From the NCBI GenBank assembly GCA_016218805.1, contig JACRCW010000101.1:1-52140 (forward strand): a stretch of DNA of 52,140 bases, read 5' to 3'. Each line of letters begins with the position of its first letter. Within the stretch, counting starts at the first letter, position 1. Below are positions 1 through 7,561 of the stretch, in pieces. Below the pieces are notes generated by a model, which was not told the DNA's origin, made no database searches, and saw only the letters and a program-made list of their open reading frames with translations. The stretch is from Deltaproteobacteria bacterium (lineage in GTDB: Bacteria > Myxococcota > JACRCW01). The translations under genes and the position numbers were made by a program.

Positions 1-287
1 GGCTGTGCCGGTGCATGGCGACGTCACGGGTGTCCCGCTGGCGTCCCGGCCGGGGGCGGCCGGGCCACACCGCGCTGGCGTGCTACCTGGCCGCAGCGGC
101 GTTGTCGATCCCAGCGTCTACAACCATCTCGCATCACACCCATGCCAGGTGGCGCGCAACTGGGGGCCTGAACGGGCCTGAACGGTTAGGCGCTGGGTGG
201 ACCCTTGACAGAAGAACCGGCGCGATCTGACGCTCCAACAACCCACGAGTTCTGGGAGGAGGCGTACCATGACGTTGCCCAAGCCGT
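1..287. other. Window edge region with no supported gene
   Basis: No convincing coding sequence is visible. A short plus-strand frame runs from 15 to 230 but has no family features, and the overlapping minus-strand frames look like composition shadows. A TTGACA hexamer at 205-210 could be a -35 element for the phospholipase-like ORF that follows, but I see no good -10 element at the right distance. A GGGAGGAGG-like Shine-Dalgarno sequence near 254-263 precedes an ATG at 269, which is in the wrong frame for the phospholipase motif and hits a stop after 33 codons. Confidence 0.4.
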
Positions 288-554
288 ATGTCGTGCACCC
301 GTTGCATCCCGCGCTGCCGGTCGCCATTTGGCTTTGGGTTTCGGGATCCGTGCGACAAACACGATGAGTGCTACCAAACGTGTGGCAGTGACAAGGCGGC
401 GTGCGACGAGGCCTTTCGGCAGAGCCTGCTCCGCGTCTGCGGCTCCAACCCGTCCTGCAGGGGGCTAGCAAACACCTACTACAACATGGTCCGTGACTAT
501 GGTCAGAGTTCCTATGACGGCGATCAGCTGTACTGGTGTCAATGCTGCCCATGA
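288..554 (+). CDS. Phospholipase A2-fold protein, probably 5'-truncated or frameshifted
   Basis: An 88-residue ORF carrying the bacterial/fungal secreted phospholipase A2 signature. SPFGFGF is followed by DPCDKHDECYQTCG, with the His-Asp catalytic pair, and then CDEAFRQSLLRVC with the regularly spaced cysteines that form disulfides in this fold. Family members are exported and normally have a signal peptide and a Ca-binding segment upstream. Here the frame is closed by a stop at 270-272, so the N-terminus is missing. The best Shine-Dalgarno/ATG (269) is in another frame, which suggests a frameshift or a decayed start. The C-terminus is Cys-rich (YWCQCC). The stop overlaps the start of the following lipoprotein gene (ATGA at 551-554), indicating translational coupling. 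Motif assignment is fairly confident; activity and the true start are not. Confidence 0.6.
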   Translation: MSCTRCIPRCRSPFGFGFRDPCDKHDECYQTCGSDKAACDEAFRQSLLRVCGSNPSCRGLANTYYNMVRDYGQSSYDGDQLYWCQCCP

Positions 555-1561
555 CCCAACGTCAGTGGCTGGCGCGTTCCGGCATGTTGATGCCCATCCT
601 GGGGTTGGCCGGCTGCTACGCCGTCCTCCCTCCTTGGCTGGGCAACCTGTTGAATACCTTTCATCCAGGGAACTGGCCTCCCGCAATCCTGAAAGGGCAG
701 GACCTGTTCAAGCGCACTCCTGTTCCAAATGAAGCCGCGGGGCCACGCGGGGTCTTTGACAAAGGGCGTGGTCTTGAGATCGCGCATTTCACTGACACGG
801 AAATAGAATTCTTGGATCCAACGACCTTCGACGTCCGTGAGCGAGTACCGTTCTCCGGTGTTCCGTGCTTCGGGTACAATCGCCCGGCCGGCCTTCGGCC
901 CTGCGACTTGATCAGCATTCGAAGCGACGGCGTCCTGAACTTCATGGCCGGGAGATCCGTTGGCGGCGATGACGTTGGACTTGCCGACGTAAATGGTGAG
1001 GAGGTGTGGAGGTTTCAGCCAACTCCCGGGGCCCACGCAGACCGAATGATCGCGGTGGACCTCGACGCAGATGGCGAGAAGGAGTTCTATGCCATAACGA
1101 TGGACGCGCTCTTTCGTCTCGACTCGACCGGGCGCGTGGTGTGGCGGGTCTCCACGCCGGCGTTCAACTGGTCATTGGATTGGATGCCGTCGTACCAAGA
1201 CCGGCCCCCAGCCGTTGTGACGGAGGCTGGCTTGTGGAACGCTAGGGGTAACCTTGTCCAGGAGATGAGGATTCGCGATCCATACTCGGTCAAGGTGGTC
1301 AGATGGAATGCGCATCCCTGCCTCGCACACGTCACGGACAGCGGGTCTGGCGTGCACATTCATGAGGTGAACGGGTCGCTCCAGTCCCAAGGGGAGATAG
1401 GACCGTTTGCTGTCAACGAGATCTTCACGGTCCGGTTGAAGCCCGACGCCCCGGAATGGGTCGTTGTGCGGGGCTTCACTCACTGGGTCAAACACGGGGA
1501 ACTCAGCATCTTCAATCACGACGGCGCGCTTGTGTACCGGGAGATTCGCACCGGCCGATGA
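551..1561 (+). CDS. Predicted lipoprotein with FG-GAP/VCBS-like beta-propeller
   Basis: A 336-residue protein starting at the ATG that overlaps the previous stop (ATGA). Its N-terminus, MTQRQWLARSG followed by MLMPILGLAGC, is a lipoprotein signal with the lipidated Cys in an LAGC box, which supports this start over the upstream GTG at 536. The body has beta-strand-rich repeats, including VDLDADGEKEFYAI, a Ca-binding FG-GAP/VCBS-like loop, consistent with a propeller facing the periplasm or cell surface. No catalytic motif is visible. Translational coupling to the phospholipase A2-fold ORF suggests a functional pair, possibly anchor, partner or inhibitor; that is inference. The C-terminus ends abruptly, and the next frame appears to encode the missing last strand. 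Confidence 0.7.
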   Translation: MTQRQWLARSGMLMPILGLAGCYAVLPPWLGNLLNTFHPGNWPPAILKGQDLFKRTPVPNEAAGPRGVFDKGRGLEIAHFTDTEIEFLDPTTFDVRERVPFSGVPCFGYNRPAGLRPCDLISIRSDGVLNFMAGRSVGGDDVGLADVNGEEVWRFQPTPGAHADRMIAVDLDADGEKEFYAITMDALFRLDSTGRVVWRVSTPAFNWSLDWMPSYQDRPPAVVTEAGLWNARGNLVQEMRIRDPYSVKVVRWNAHPCLAHVTDSGSGVHIHEVNGSLQSQGEIGPFAVNEIFTVRLKPDAPEWVVVRGFTHWVKHGELSIFNHDGALVYREIRTGR

Positions 1562-1650
1562 TTCGGGTTGTAGAAGGGCCGCCCAATGGCCCGGACGAGC
1601 TGTTTATCTCGGAGTTCAATGGTCCTGTGGTCCGCTGGGAGTTGCCCTGA
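1558..1650 (+). pseudogene. Out-of-frame C-terminal extension of the beta-propeller lipoprotein
   Basis: Thirty codons from an ATG overlapping the lipoprotein stop (ATGA). The sequence PNGPDELFISEFNGPVVRW looks like a final propeller strand rather than an independent protein: acidic turn, hydrophobic beta strand, then Trp. It probably belongs to the preceding gene and was separated by a one-base shift, but a translationally coupled micro-ORF cannot be excluded. There is no independent ribosome-binding site. Confidence 0.4.
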
Positions 1651-1976
1651 GACGCCGATGGGTGATGTCGCCCGAAGGTTGCGCGGCGCCGACGAGGCCG
1701 CCGTGGTGGTTACCGTTCCTTCCCGCCAATTCGAGGATGTGGCTGAGGAGACGTCGCGTCTCCAAGGTCGTTCCGCTTCCAGCGGCGGTCTTGCCGGGCG
1801 GTTATCACTGCGCAGGTGACGCGGCGTCGTGGAGGAGGCGCTGCGCGCGGTGGTGGCAGCCAGAAGCGGTCGGAGGCCGCGTAGTTGAGGCAGCCTACTG
1901 CGTGCACAACTGGTTTCCGGCCGGCCGGCCGGCTACCGGATGCACTTTCTGTTTCTGACTGCAGCGCGAGGGCAAG
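1651..1976. other. Intergenic stretch, no supported gene
   Basis: The 326 bases between the propeller lipoprotein and the HEAT/PDZ protein have no frame with recognisable protein features. The short frame from ATG 1658 to 1819 has no Shine-Dalgarno sequence or family resemblance. A self-complementary run of GGCC units lies around 1919-1932. A GAGGG ribosome-binding sequence sits just before the ATG at 1977. Confidence 0.5.
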
Positions 1977-2729
1977 ATGACCATGTTACTTGCAGCTCTT
2001 GCCCTTTTGACAGCCGGACAGGTGCCGGACGATGAATGTGCGAAACAGCTGCGGTTCATCCGGGCCGCGACAGGTGCGGAGAAGGACGAATGGACACGGA
2101 GGGTTATTGCTGCCTCAGCGCGACGTGAGACGGCGCACGATCCGATTTGCTTGGTAGGCGCAGTGACCCCAGAAGACCAGTGGTTGATTCCTACCTTGGG
2201 TGAATTGCTGCGAAGCCCCGTCGACTCGGTGGCCCTCGCAGCGCACCACAAATTGCTGGATCTATTTCGGCCGCAGGCAGCCGACGTGTATGCCGCTGCC
2301 CTGACCGATCAAAGGACCATCCCGTACGTCCGGAAGCTGATCCTGGTGGATCTTGCTTGGTTCGGGCTCAACCACCCAACGGTCATCGCAGCGCTGGATG
2401 AAAAATGCAGGGAGCAGGAAAAAATGTCATGGGGGATCTTCCTGTTAGGGCACGGCGGGTGTCGTGAGGAGGGGGGACAGTGCCCTTTCTTCGTGGAAGT
2501 CCCGTATATTTGCAGCAGGGGTTTGGCCGCGAACACTCCGCTCAAGCGCCACGACCTGATCAATAGCGTGGATGGCACCGTTTTCAAGGAGGGGGAGGAC
2601 CTCCTGCTCTATCTGTCATCGCGGTCATCCGCGGTGTTTGAGGTGGAGCGCGGCGGGAAGGTGATGACCTTTAAGATCACCAGGGAAGGAACCGGAGTTA
2701 ACCTCAATTCGAGGGGGCACGCCAAGTGA
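1977..2729 (+). CDS. Exported HEAT-repeat-like protein with C-terminal PDZ-like domain
   Basis: A 250-residue protein with a short hydrophobic N-terminus (MTMLLAALALLTAGQ) resembling a signal peptide and a GAGGG ribosome-binding site. Residues of roughly 20-140 are helical with HEAT-like periodicity, e.g. IPTLGELLRSPVDSVALAAH and YVRKLILVDLAWFG. After two Cys-containing segments, the C-terminus (GLAANTPLKRHDLINSVDG, then a hydrophobic strand and FEVERGGKVMTFKI) has the pattern of the PDZ core used by proteases and secretion proteins to bind peptide ends. No protease domain is present, so a scaffold or adaptor in the envelope is likely. Codon and base composition are less GC-rich than in genes further right. 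Confidence 0.6.
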   Translation: MTMLLAALALLTAGQVPDDECAKQLRFIRAATGAEKDEWTRRVIAASARRETAHDPICLVGAVTPEDQWLIPTLGELLRSPVDSVALAAHHKLLDLFRPQAADVYAAALTDQRTIPYVRKLILVDLAWFGLNHPTVIAALDEKCREQEKMSWGIFLLGHGGCREEGGQCPFFVEVPYICSRGLAANTPLKRHDLINSVDGTVFKEGEDLLLYLSSRSSAVFEVERGGKVMTFKITREGTGVNLNSRGHAK

Positions 2730-2748
2730 GGGGCAATCCAGGGAGAGG

Positions 2749-3684
2749 GTGACAACAGATGAGCTTGACGCCACGCCAGCGTTTGCCGAGATTTCGGTCA
2801 GCGAACCGGGCTCCAAGGGAGCGGACATGGCAGCATTGCGCTCGGCACCATTGGAGTTCCAACAGCATGCTCCCCTGATGGCGGCACCGGCGAGGGTCTC
2901 GGTGCAGCCCAAACCGGGGGCGCCGGGGGTCGCTACTGCCGCGCAAGTCTTCATGCCGCAGCGCATTGCTGTCGCGTCGGCACCCGCGCGCATCGTCCTT
3001 GGAGACCTACGGCCTCGCGTTGTCGCTCCCACGAGCGCAGCGCACTCCTGCAGTGGATGCTCAGGGTGCGGCACCGGCGGTGCCTGCAAGGGATGCAAGT
3101 GCAAGGGGTGCCCTGCCAGCGGCTGTCCAAAGGGCGGCACCGGCGGTGCCTGCAAGGGATGCAAGTGCAAGGCGTGCCCCTCCAGCGGCTGTCCAAAGGG
3201 GTGTTCTGCAAGTGCGGCGGGAGACAGGGAACGGCGGCGAGGGCCGCCCGCGCCACAGCCGATGGCGACCATACATATCACCGAGACAGAAGAGGGGACC
3301 TCGGCGGGCAGCCAAGGTGGGGCCGCCGGAGGAACCTCCGGGTCCGCCGGAACAACGTCCTCAGGGAGCCAGGCTGAGTCCTGCGCAACGAGGGCGAGGC
3401 GCCAGTGGTTGCAGTGCTTGGCGTGGGTGGACGAGGAGAACGGGACGGCGAACACCCCACAGCGTCGTGCGGCGATGGCGGCCTGTCGCTCCCGGTATGC
3501 GGACGAAGCGGCGGCGTGCCGGGCGGGTGGCGCGGCGGTGGCCCGGAAGAGGAAATGCGTCACTTCGCACAACAGGCGCGCGCTCACGCGCCGAGGCAGC
3601 AGGCCATCGTCGACAATCCGCCGGGGCCGGAGTGGGGGAGTTCAGCTCCGAGCAGCGAACCAGGCGGTGCCGGAGATGCGGTGA
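2749..3684 (+). CDS. Cys-rich protein with tandem CKGC repeats; 3' part probably frameshifted
   Basis: Open frame of 311 codons from a GTG at 2749. The start is uncertain because the purine-rich ribosome-binding sequence abuts the GTG and is better spaced for an ATG at 2759 in another frame, which soon stops. A low-complexity Ala/Pro/Val-rich N-terminal half leads to CSGCSGCG and two 22-residue repeats of ACKGCKCKGCPASGCPKG type (3070-3201). These resemble a metal-binding, metallothionein-like or disulfide-rich module. After about 3540 the frame turns into an Arg-rich tail that looks like out-of-frame translation, while frame 3 opens into a plausible protein continuing to 3974. I infer a frameshift near 3540-3555, or two overlapping genes. 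I do not recognise the family. Confidence 0.5.
   Translation: MTTDELDATPAFAEISVSEPGSKGADMAALRSAPLEFQQHAPLMAAPARVSVQPKPGAPGVATAAQVFMPQRIAVASAPARIVLGDLRPRVVAPTSAAHSCSGCSGCGTGGACKGCKCKGCPASGCPKGGTGGACKGCKCKACPSSGCPKGCSASAAGDRERRRGPPAPQPMATIHITETEEGTSAGSQGGAAGGTSGSAGTTSSGSQAESCATRARRQWLQCLAWVDEENGTANTPQRRAAMAACRSRYADEAAACRAGGAAVARKRKCVTSHNRRALTRRGSRPSSTIRRGRSGGVQLRAANQAVPEMR
3070..3201 (+). repeat. Two 66-bp tandem repeats encoding Cys-rich 22-aa units
   Basis: Unit 1 is 3070-3135 and unit 2 is 3136-3201. The first 43 bases or so are identical, and the units differ only at a few positions, giving GCP/ACP and PAS/PSS changes. The length is a multiple of three, so the duplication preserves the reading frame and adds five more cysteines per unit. 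This points to recent duplication of a functional Cys module. Confidence 0.85.
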
Positions 3685-3974
3685 CCCCCGGGGATTTCCA
3701 ATTGGGCGGGCGCCCGGGTGCGGGCCTCGGGATCCAAATTCGCGACGAAAGCACCACGGGCTGTCAACTGAAGGCAAAGTTCCTCGACGACCCGTCATTG
3801 CCGTATTGCGAGAACACAGAGGACGCAACCGCATACTGCGTGGCTGAGTTTGGCAACTACAACGAAAGGGTTGGCCGCTGGTATCGTCAAGATGCGCCAA
3901 CAACGGGACTATTGCAGAGTGCTGGTATTGCCCGGTTACTGGGGCTCGGAGACCAAGTTCATGACCGCTCATAG
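3555..3974 (+). CDS. Unknown protein, likely C-terminal continuation of the Cys-rich protein
   Basis: An ORF of 139 codons from an ATG preceded by AGAGGA, overlapping the 3' end of the previous frame by 130 bases. The sequence looks genuinely coding: a helical start (MRHFAQQARAHAPRQQAIVD), then a Pro/Gly/Ser linker and a segment with two spaced cysteines (LPYC..., TAYC...). No family is recognised. The start continues naturally from the helical DEAAACRAGGAAVAR end of the upstream frame, so one frameshifted gene spanning 2749-3974 is as likely as two genes. Confidence 0.45.
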   Translation: MRHFAQQARAHAPRQQAIVDNPPGPEWGSSAPSSEPGGAGDAVTPGDFQLGGRPGAGLGIQIRDESTTGCQLKAKFLDDPSLPYCENTEDATAYCVAEFGNYNERVGRWYRQDAPTTGLLQSAGIARLLGLGDQVHDRS

Positions 3975-4028
3975 CCGGTGATTGGAGCCGGCCGCCCGCG
4001 CTGGCTTTCACACCAAGGGGGAACTCGG

Positions 4029-4379
4029 ATGCACCTGTGCACCAACGCTTCAAGATGCTCGGCGCTGGTTGGCTTGATTGCGCTGGGATGCCCGGGGGCC
4101 GCTGGGCCCGAACCCGCACACCCCGCCCCATCGGGTGTCACGCCCTCGTCCGGGCCGCATTCGCGTGAGTCCGGGGACCGCGAGTCGCTCGATGAGGTCT
4201 CGCGCCGCGGGACGATGGCGCCTCCCAGTGATCCGGGCTCCCTGGCGGCGACTCGCCGCGAGACGTACTGCAAAGAGAAGCCCCGTCTCGAGGCGCTCCT
4301 GCGGGAGAACCCAAGCGGCCCCAAAGCTGAGCGACTGAGGCTGATTCTTGCCGGGCCGGAACTGAAGGACTGCCCGTGA
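4029..4379 (+). CDS. Small predicted lipoprotein
   Basis: A 116-residue protein. The ATG at 4029 follows an AAGGGGGAA ribosome-binding sequence and opens a lipoprotein-like signal (MHLCTNASRCSALVGLIALGC, split here by its LGC box), so it is preferred over the upstream in-frame ATG at 3978. After the Cys comes a Pro/Ser/Gly-rich linker, then a compact charged C-terminal segment with two cysteines (YCKEKPRLEALL and LKDC). Function unknown. It closes the run of plus-strand exported proteins at the left end and converges on the Ser/Thr kinase. Confidence 0.6.
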   Translation: MHLCTNASRCSALVGLIALGCPGAAGPEPAHPAPSGVTPSSGPHSRESGDRESLDEVSRRGTMAPPSDPGSLAATRRETYCKEKPRLEALLRENPSGPKAERLRLILAGPELKDCP

Positions 4380-4452
4380 AGCTTTCGGCGGCATGCAAGC
4401 GGGCAACGCTTGCTGAGCGACCCCAGTTCACCCGCGAGGCCCCGTTGCGCTC

Positions 4453-6909
4453 CTACGCGGCGTCCGCCCCCACGGACGCCACCGGGATGCTGGGCACGGG
4501 CATGCCGTACGGAAGCCGCACATCAGGGCGGTACTCAAACTTGCAGCTGCCCATGTAGATGAGCGCCTGCGCGCGCTGGTTCAGGAAGCCCACGTAAGAC
4601 TGGTAGACCGCATCCTCCGGGGAGAGGCCCGCGCGGATGAGCGCGTTGTAGATGCCCTCACCCTCGCCGAGCACCAGCCGCACCAGCCCGTCCAGCGCAG
4701 GCACGTCCAGCGTCATCCAGTCCACCGCCTGGTCCAGGAAGGACGGGTAGGGCCCCGCCAGGCAGACGTAATGCAGCATCCCGTCCACGATGTAGAGCGC
4801 CGCGTAGTGCCCGGCCTGCGACGTCAGGGAGAACGCGCCGGTGGCCTTCTGGGTCTGGTAGGCCTGCAGGAGGTGTCCCATGCGCGCGGTGTGCGTCTGG
4901 CCCTGGTGGCGCGGCGGGTCGCCCAGGCCGGGGAACAGCGTCAGCGAATCCAGCCCGAACAGCGCGCCCAGGTCCGCGGAGTTGCGCGGCGCGCTCTGGG
5001 GCAACGCCACGGTGAACTGGCGCGGGTTCTGCGCGTTGGCCATGAAGCTGACGACCTCACGCGCGTTCATGGCGGCGGGCGGCTGGCCGGGGACCTCCAG
5101 CGTGTACGGCGCGTCCGGGCGTGACACGCCGCGGGTGGGCGCGCCGCGCCGGCTGGACGGCGGAGGCGACAGGATGGGCGCGACGGCGGGGGCCGGGGCC
5201 GGCGGCGCCGGTGGGGGCGGGGCCTGCGTGAGGAGCGCCGGTTCGTCCGCGGGCTCCAGCGCCTCTACGCGGCCACCCCCGGCAATGACCGCCGGCGCTG
5301 CGGGCTCCTCCACGTGGGTCTCCGTGGCGGCGGGGGCCGGCGCGGCCAGCCCCAGCGCCTCGTCGGAGGGAATGGGAATCTCGGTGCCGGTTTCCTCGTC
5401 GGGCCCCACCAGCAGTTCCACGCTGCTGCCCTGGGAGGCCGCCTCGCCTGAGGCGAACACCGACTCATCCACCGCGGGCATGCCGGCGTTGGTGAGTTGC
5501 ACGCCGGGCAGTTCGCCGGTGGTGTCCGGGAACGCATCCGGTCCGGGCGCCGCGGTCAGGCCGGTGAAGGACAGGGGTTCCGCTTCCTCCTCCGGCAGCG
5601 GCTCGTCCGCGCCGGGGCCCGGTCGCGTGGGTGGGTCCACAAACGCCTCAACATCCACGCTGGAGGAATCCTCCTCCTCGGGCGGACCGGGCCGCGTGGG
5701 CGGGTCCACAAACGCGTCCAGCTCCACGCCGGAGCCGCCTTCCGGCGGTGCGTCATCATCTTGCAGGGGCGGCGGCGGGGCGGGGGGCGGCGCCTCCGCG
5801 CGCACGTCCTCCATCCGCGTGCGCACGCTGTCCTCCACGCTGGCCAGCGGCCGGTCAAAGCTCTCATTGAACAGGCCCCAACTGGAGGTGGTGTCCTCCT
5901 CCGGCAGGTCCAGCTCCTCGGCCATGGTGACGTTCTCCACGGGGCGCGGGAGCGCGGCAATCTCCTCCGGGGTGAGCACCTTCACGTACTGGCCCAGCAG
6001 CTTGGCCAGCGCCTGGCTCAATGCGCGCGGGTTGGTCCCGGCCAGCCCGGGCAGCAGCGCCTTCTCCAGCGCGGCCGCGGTTTCAAACCGCGCCTCCGCG
6101 TGGCGGGACAGCGCCTGCAGGCACGCCTGGGACACCGCTTCCGGGCACGCCGGCTCCACCTGCCGGGGCGCGGGCACGTCCTGGGTGAGCACGGCGGTGA
6201 TGATGTCCATGTCGGACTTGCCCTTGAACAGCCGCTTGCCCGTCAGGCACTCCCACAGCAGCACGCCCGCGCTGAACACGTCGGCGCGCTGGTCGCTCTG
6301 TTCCTGCTGCATGACCTCAGGTGCCATGTAGCTGAGCTTGCCCTTGAGCTGGCCCAGGGTGGCCAGCACCATGGGGTCCGCGCGGCTGGCCACGCCAAAG
6401 TCCGCCAGCTTCACCACGCCGTCACGCATGACCACCACGTTGGAGGGGCTCACGTCCCGGTGGACCAGCATCAGCGCGCGGCCCTTGGCGTCCTTGAGGC
6501 CGTGCAGGTGCACCAGCGCGCGCACCACGCTCCACACCACGTAGGTGGCCAGCTGCACGGGCAGCTTCTTGCGCGCGCGCGCCAGGAACCCCAGCAGGCG
6601 CCCCAGGTCACACCCGTCCGCGTACTCCATGACCAGGAAGCGCTCGTCGCCGTCCGCCTCCATGCCGTGCACCACCAGCACGTTGGAGTGCCGCAGGCGC
6701 GCGGCCAGGCGGGCCTCGCGTTCCAGCGCTTTGACCACGTTCTCGTCAACGCTCAGCGTGGGACGGATGCGCTTGAGCGCGTACAGCTTGCCGGCGTCCT
6801 CGCCGGTGCGAGGCTCGGCCAGGAACACCTCACCCATGCCGCCGGAGCCCAGCAGCGCCAGGACGTTGAACCGTCCCAGGATGAACGGATTGAAGGCCTC
6901 CGCCGTCAC
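4453..6909 (-). CDS. Eukaryotic-type Ser/Thr protein kinase with long Pro/Glu linker and C-terminal domain
   Basis: An 818-residue protein beginning with GTG. Residues of about 12-290 form a Hanks-type kinase: Gly-rich loop GSGGMGEVF, Lys46 in YALKRI, catalytic HRDVSPSNV (His150-Arg151-Asp152), DFG at 170, and an APEV activation-segment end. All key residues are intact, so it should be active on Ser/Thr in the cytoplasm. A linker of about 320 residues rich in Pro, Glu, Ser and Ala includes a duplicated AFVDPPTRPGP motif. The last 200 residues form a conserved-looking globular domain (e.g. GHYAALYIVDGMLHYVCLAG) that I cannot name; it may be a sensor or protein-interaction domain. No transmembrane segment is evident, unlike PASTA kinases. 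Such kinases are abundant in myxobacteria. Confidence 0.9.
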   Translation of the reverse strand: MTAEAFNPFILGRFNVLALLGSGGMGEVFLAEPRTGEDAGKLYALKRIRPTLSVDENVVKALEREARLAARLRHSNVLVVHGMEADGDERFLVMEYADGCDLGRLLGFLARARKKLPVQLATYVVWSVVRALVHLHGLKDAKGRALMLVHRDVSPSNVVVMRDGVVKLADFGVASRADPMVLATLGQLKGKLSYMAPEVMQQEQSDQRADVFSAGVLLWECLTGKRLFKGKSDMDIITAVLTQDVPAPRQVEPACPEAVSQACLQALSRHAEARFETAAALEKALLPGLAGTNPRALSQALAKLLGQYVKVLTPEEIAALPRPVENVTMAEELDLPEEDTTSSWGLFNESFDRPLASVEDSVRTRMEDVRAEAPPPAPPPPLQDDDAPPEGGSGVELDAFVDPPTRPGPPEEEDSSSVDVEAFVDPPTRPGPGADEPLPEEEAEPLSFTGLTAAPGPDAFPDTTGELPGVQLTNAGMPAVDESVFASGEAASQGSSVELLVGPDEETGTEIPIPSDEALGLAAPAPAATETHVEEPAAPAVIAGGGRVEALEPADEPALLTQAPPPPAPPAPAPAVAPILSPPPSSRRGAPTRGVSRPDAPYTLEVPGQPPAAMNAREVVSFMANAQNPRQFTVALPQSAPRNSADLGALFGLDSLTLFPGLGDPPRHQGQTHTARMGHLLQAYQTQKATGAFSLTSQAGHYAALYIVDGMLHYVCLAGPYPSFLDQAVDWMTLDVPALDGLVRLVLGEGEGIYNALIRAGLSPEDAVYQSYVGFLNQRAQALIYMGSCKFEYRPDVRLPYGMPVPSIPVASVGADAA

Positions 6910-6985
6910 GACTCCACCGCGCCGGGACCCACCCGGCGCCGGCGTCCTCTTTGGAATGGAACGGACAGACCGTCAACCACGCGGG

Positions 6986-7528
6986 TCAACGGTACGCGGG
7001 CGAAGGGAACAACCCTGTCAGCGTGTCCCGCAGCGCGCCCGCGGACGGCGTGGCGGTGTCCAGGCCCCACCAGCGGTAGTCCGTGAGGCCGGGGAGGTAG
7101 AAGTTGCGGCACTCCCAGGACAGGCTGGTTTCCAGCAGCAGCTTGTCCCCGGAGAAGAACCGGATGCCCCACGCCGGCTTGTGGCAGGACCGGGCCTGCC
7201 CGGCGGCAAACGCCTGCTGGCGCCACAGGCCGGCCAGCCGGGCGGCGTCCTGCGCGTCCAGCACTCGCACGGCGCGCACCTGCGCAAAGTCCCCGTAGGG
7301 ATAGACGGGGAAGGGGGGCGCGGTGGCGGACGCGCCGGAGGAGTCCGGGCGCGGCAGGCGCGGCCCCAGCAGCGCCACCTCCACGCGGTCCACCGCCGGC
7401 AGCTCCCGCAGGAACGGCGCGGTGCGCGCATCCTCAGCATTGTTTCCGCGGGCGGCCCCCAGCAGGGCCAGGGCCGCCACTGTTGCCGCCACGCCCCGCG
7501 GCCGGCTCCACCACGTGCTCCCGAACAT
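6986..7528 (-). CDS. Exported protein of unknown function
   Basis: A 180-residue protein with an N-terminal signal sequence (twin tryptophans and Arg, then VAATVAALALLGAARG). The mature part has alternating strands and two cysteines (SCHKPAWGIRFF and WECRNFYLPG) that could form a disulfide. No known domain is recognised. It lies 76 bases upstream of the kinase and 33 bases downstream of the giant coiled-coil gene on the same strand, so it may be cotranscribed with either. Confidence 0.6.
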   Translation of the reverse strand: MFGSTWWSRPRGVAATVAALALLGAARGNNAEDARTAPFLRELPAVDRVEVALLGPRLPRPDSSGASATAPPFPVYPYGDFAQVRAVRVLDAQDAARLAGLWRQQAFAAGQARSCHKPAWGIRFFSGDKLLLETSLSWECRNFYLPGLTDYRWWGLDTATPSAGALRDTLTGLFPSPAYR

Positions 7529-7561
7529 GCCCGGCGTTCTACCACGCCTGGTTGCGCCGGC

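Noticed and set aside
15..230. Short plus-strand ORF at the left edge
   Set aside because: No ribosome-binding site, no family pattern, and biased Arg/Gly composition typical of random GC-rich frames.
1919..1932. GGCC-repeat palindrome as regulatory site
   Set aside because: Simple GC-rich self-complementary sequence; no positional link to a promoter or gene start.
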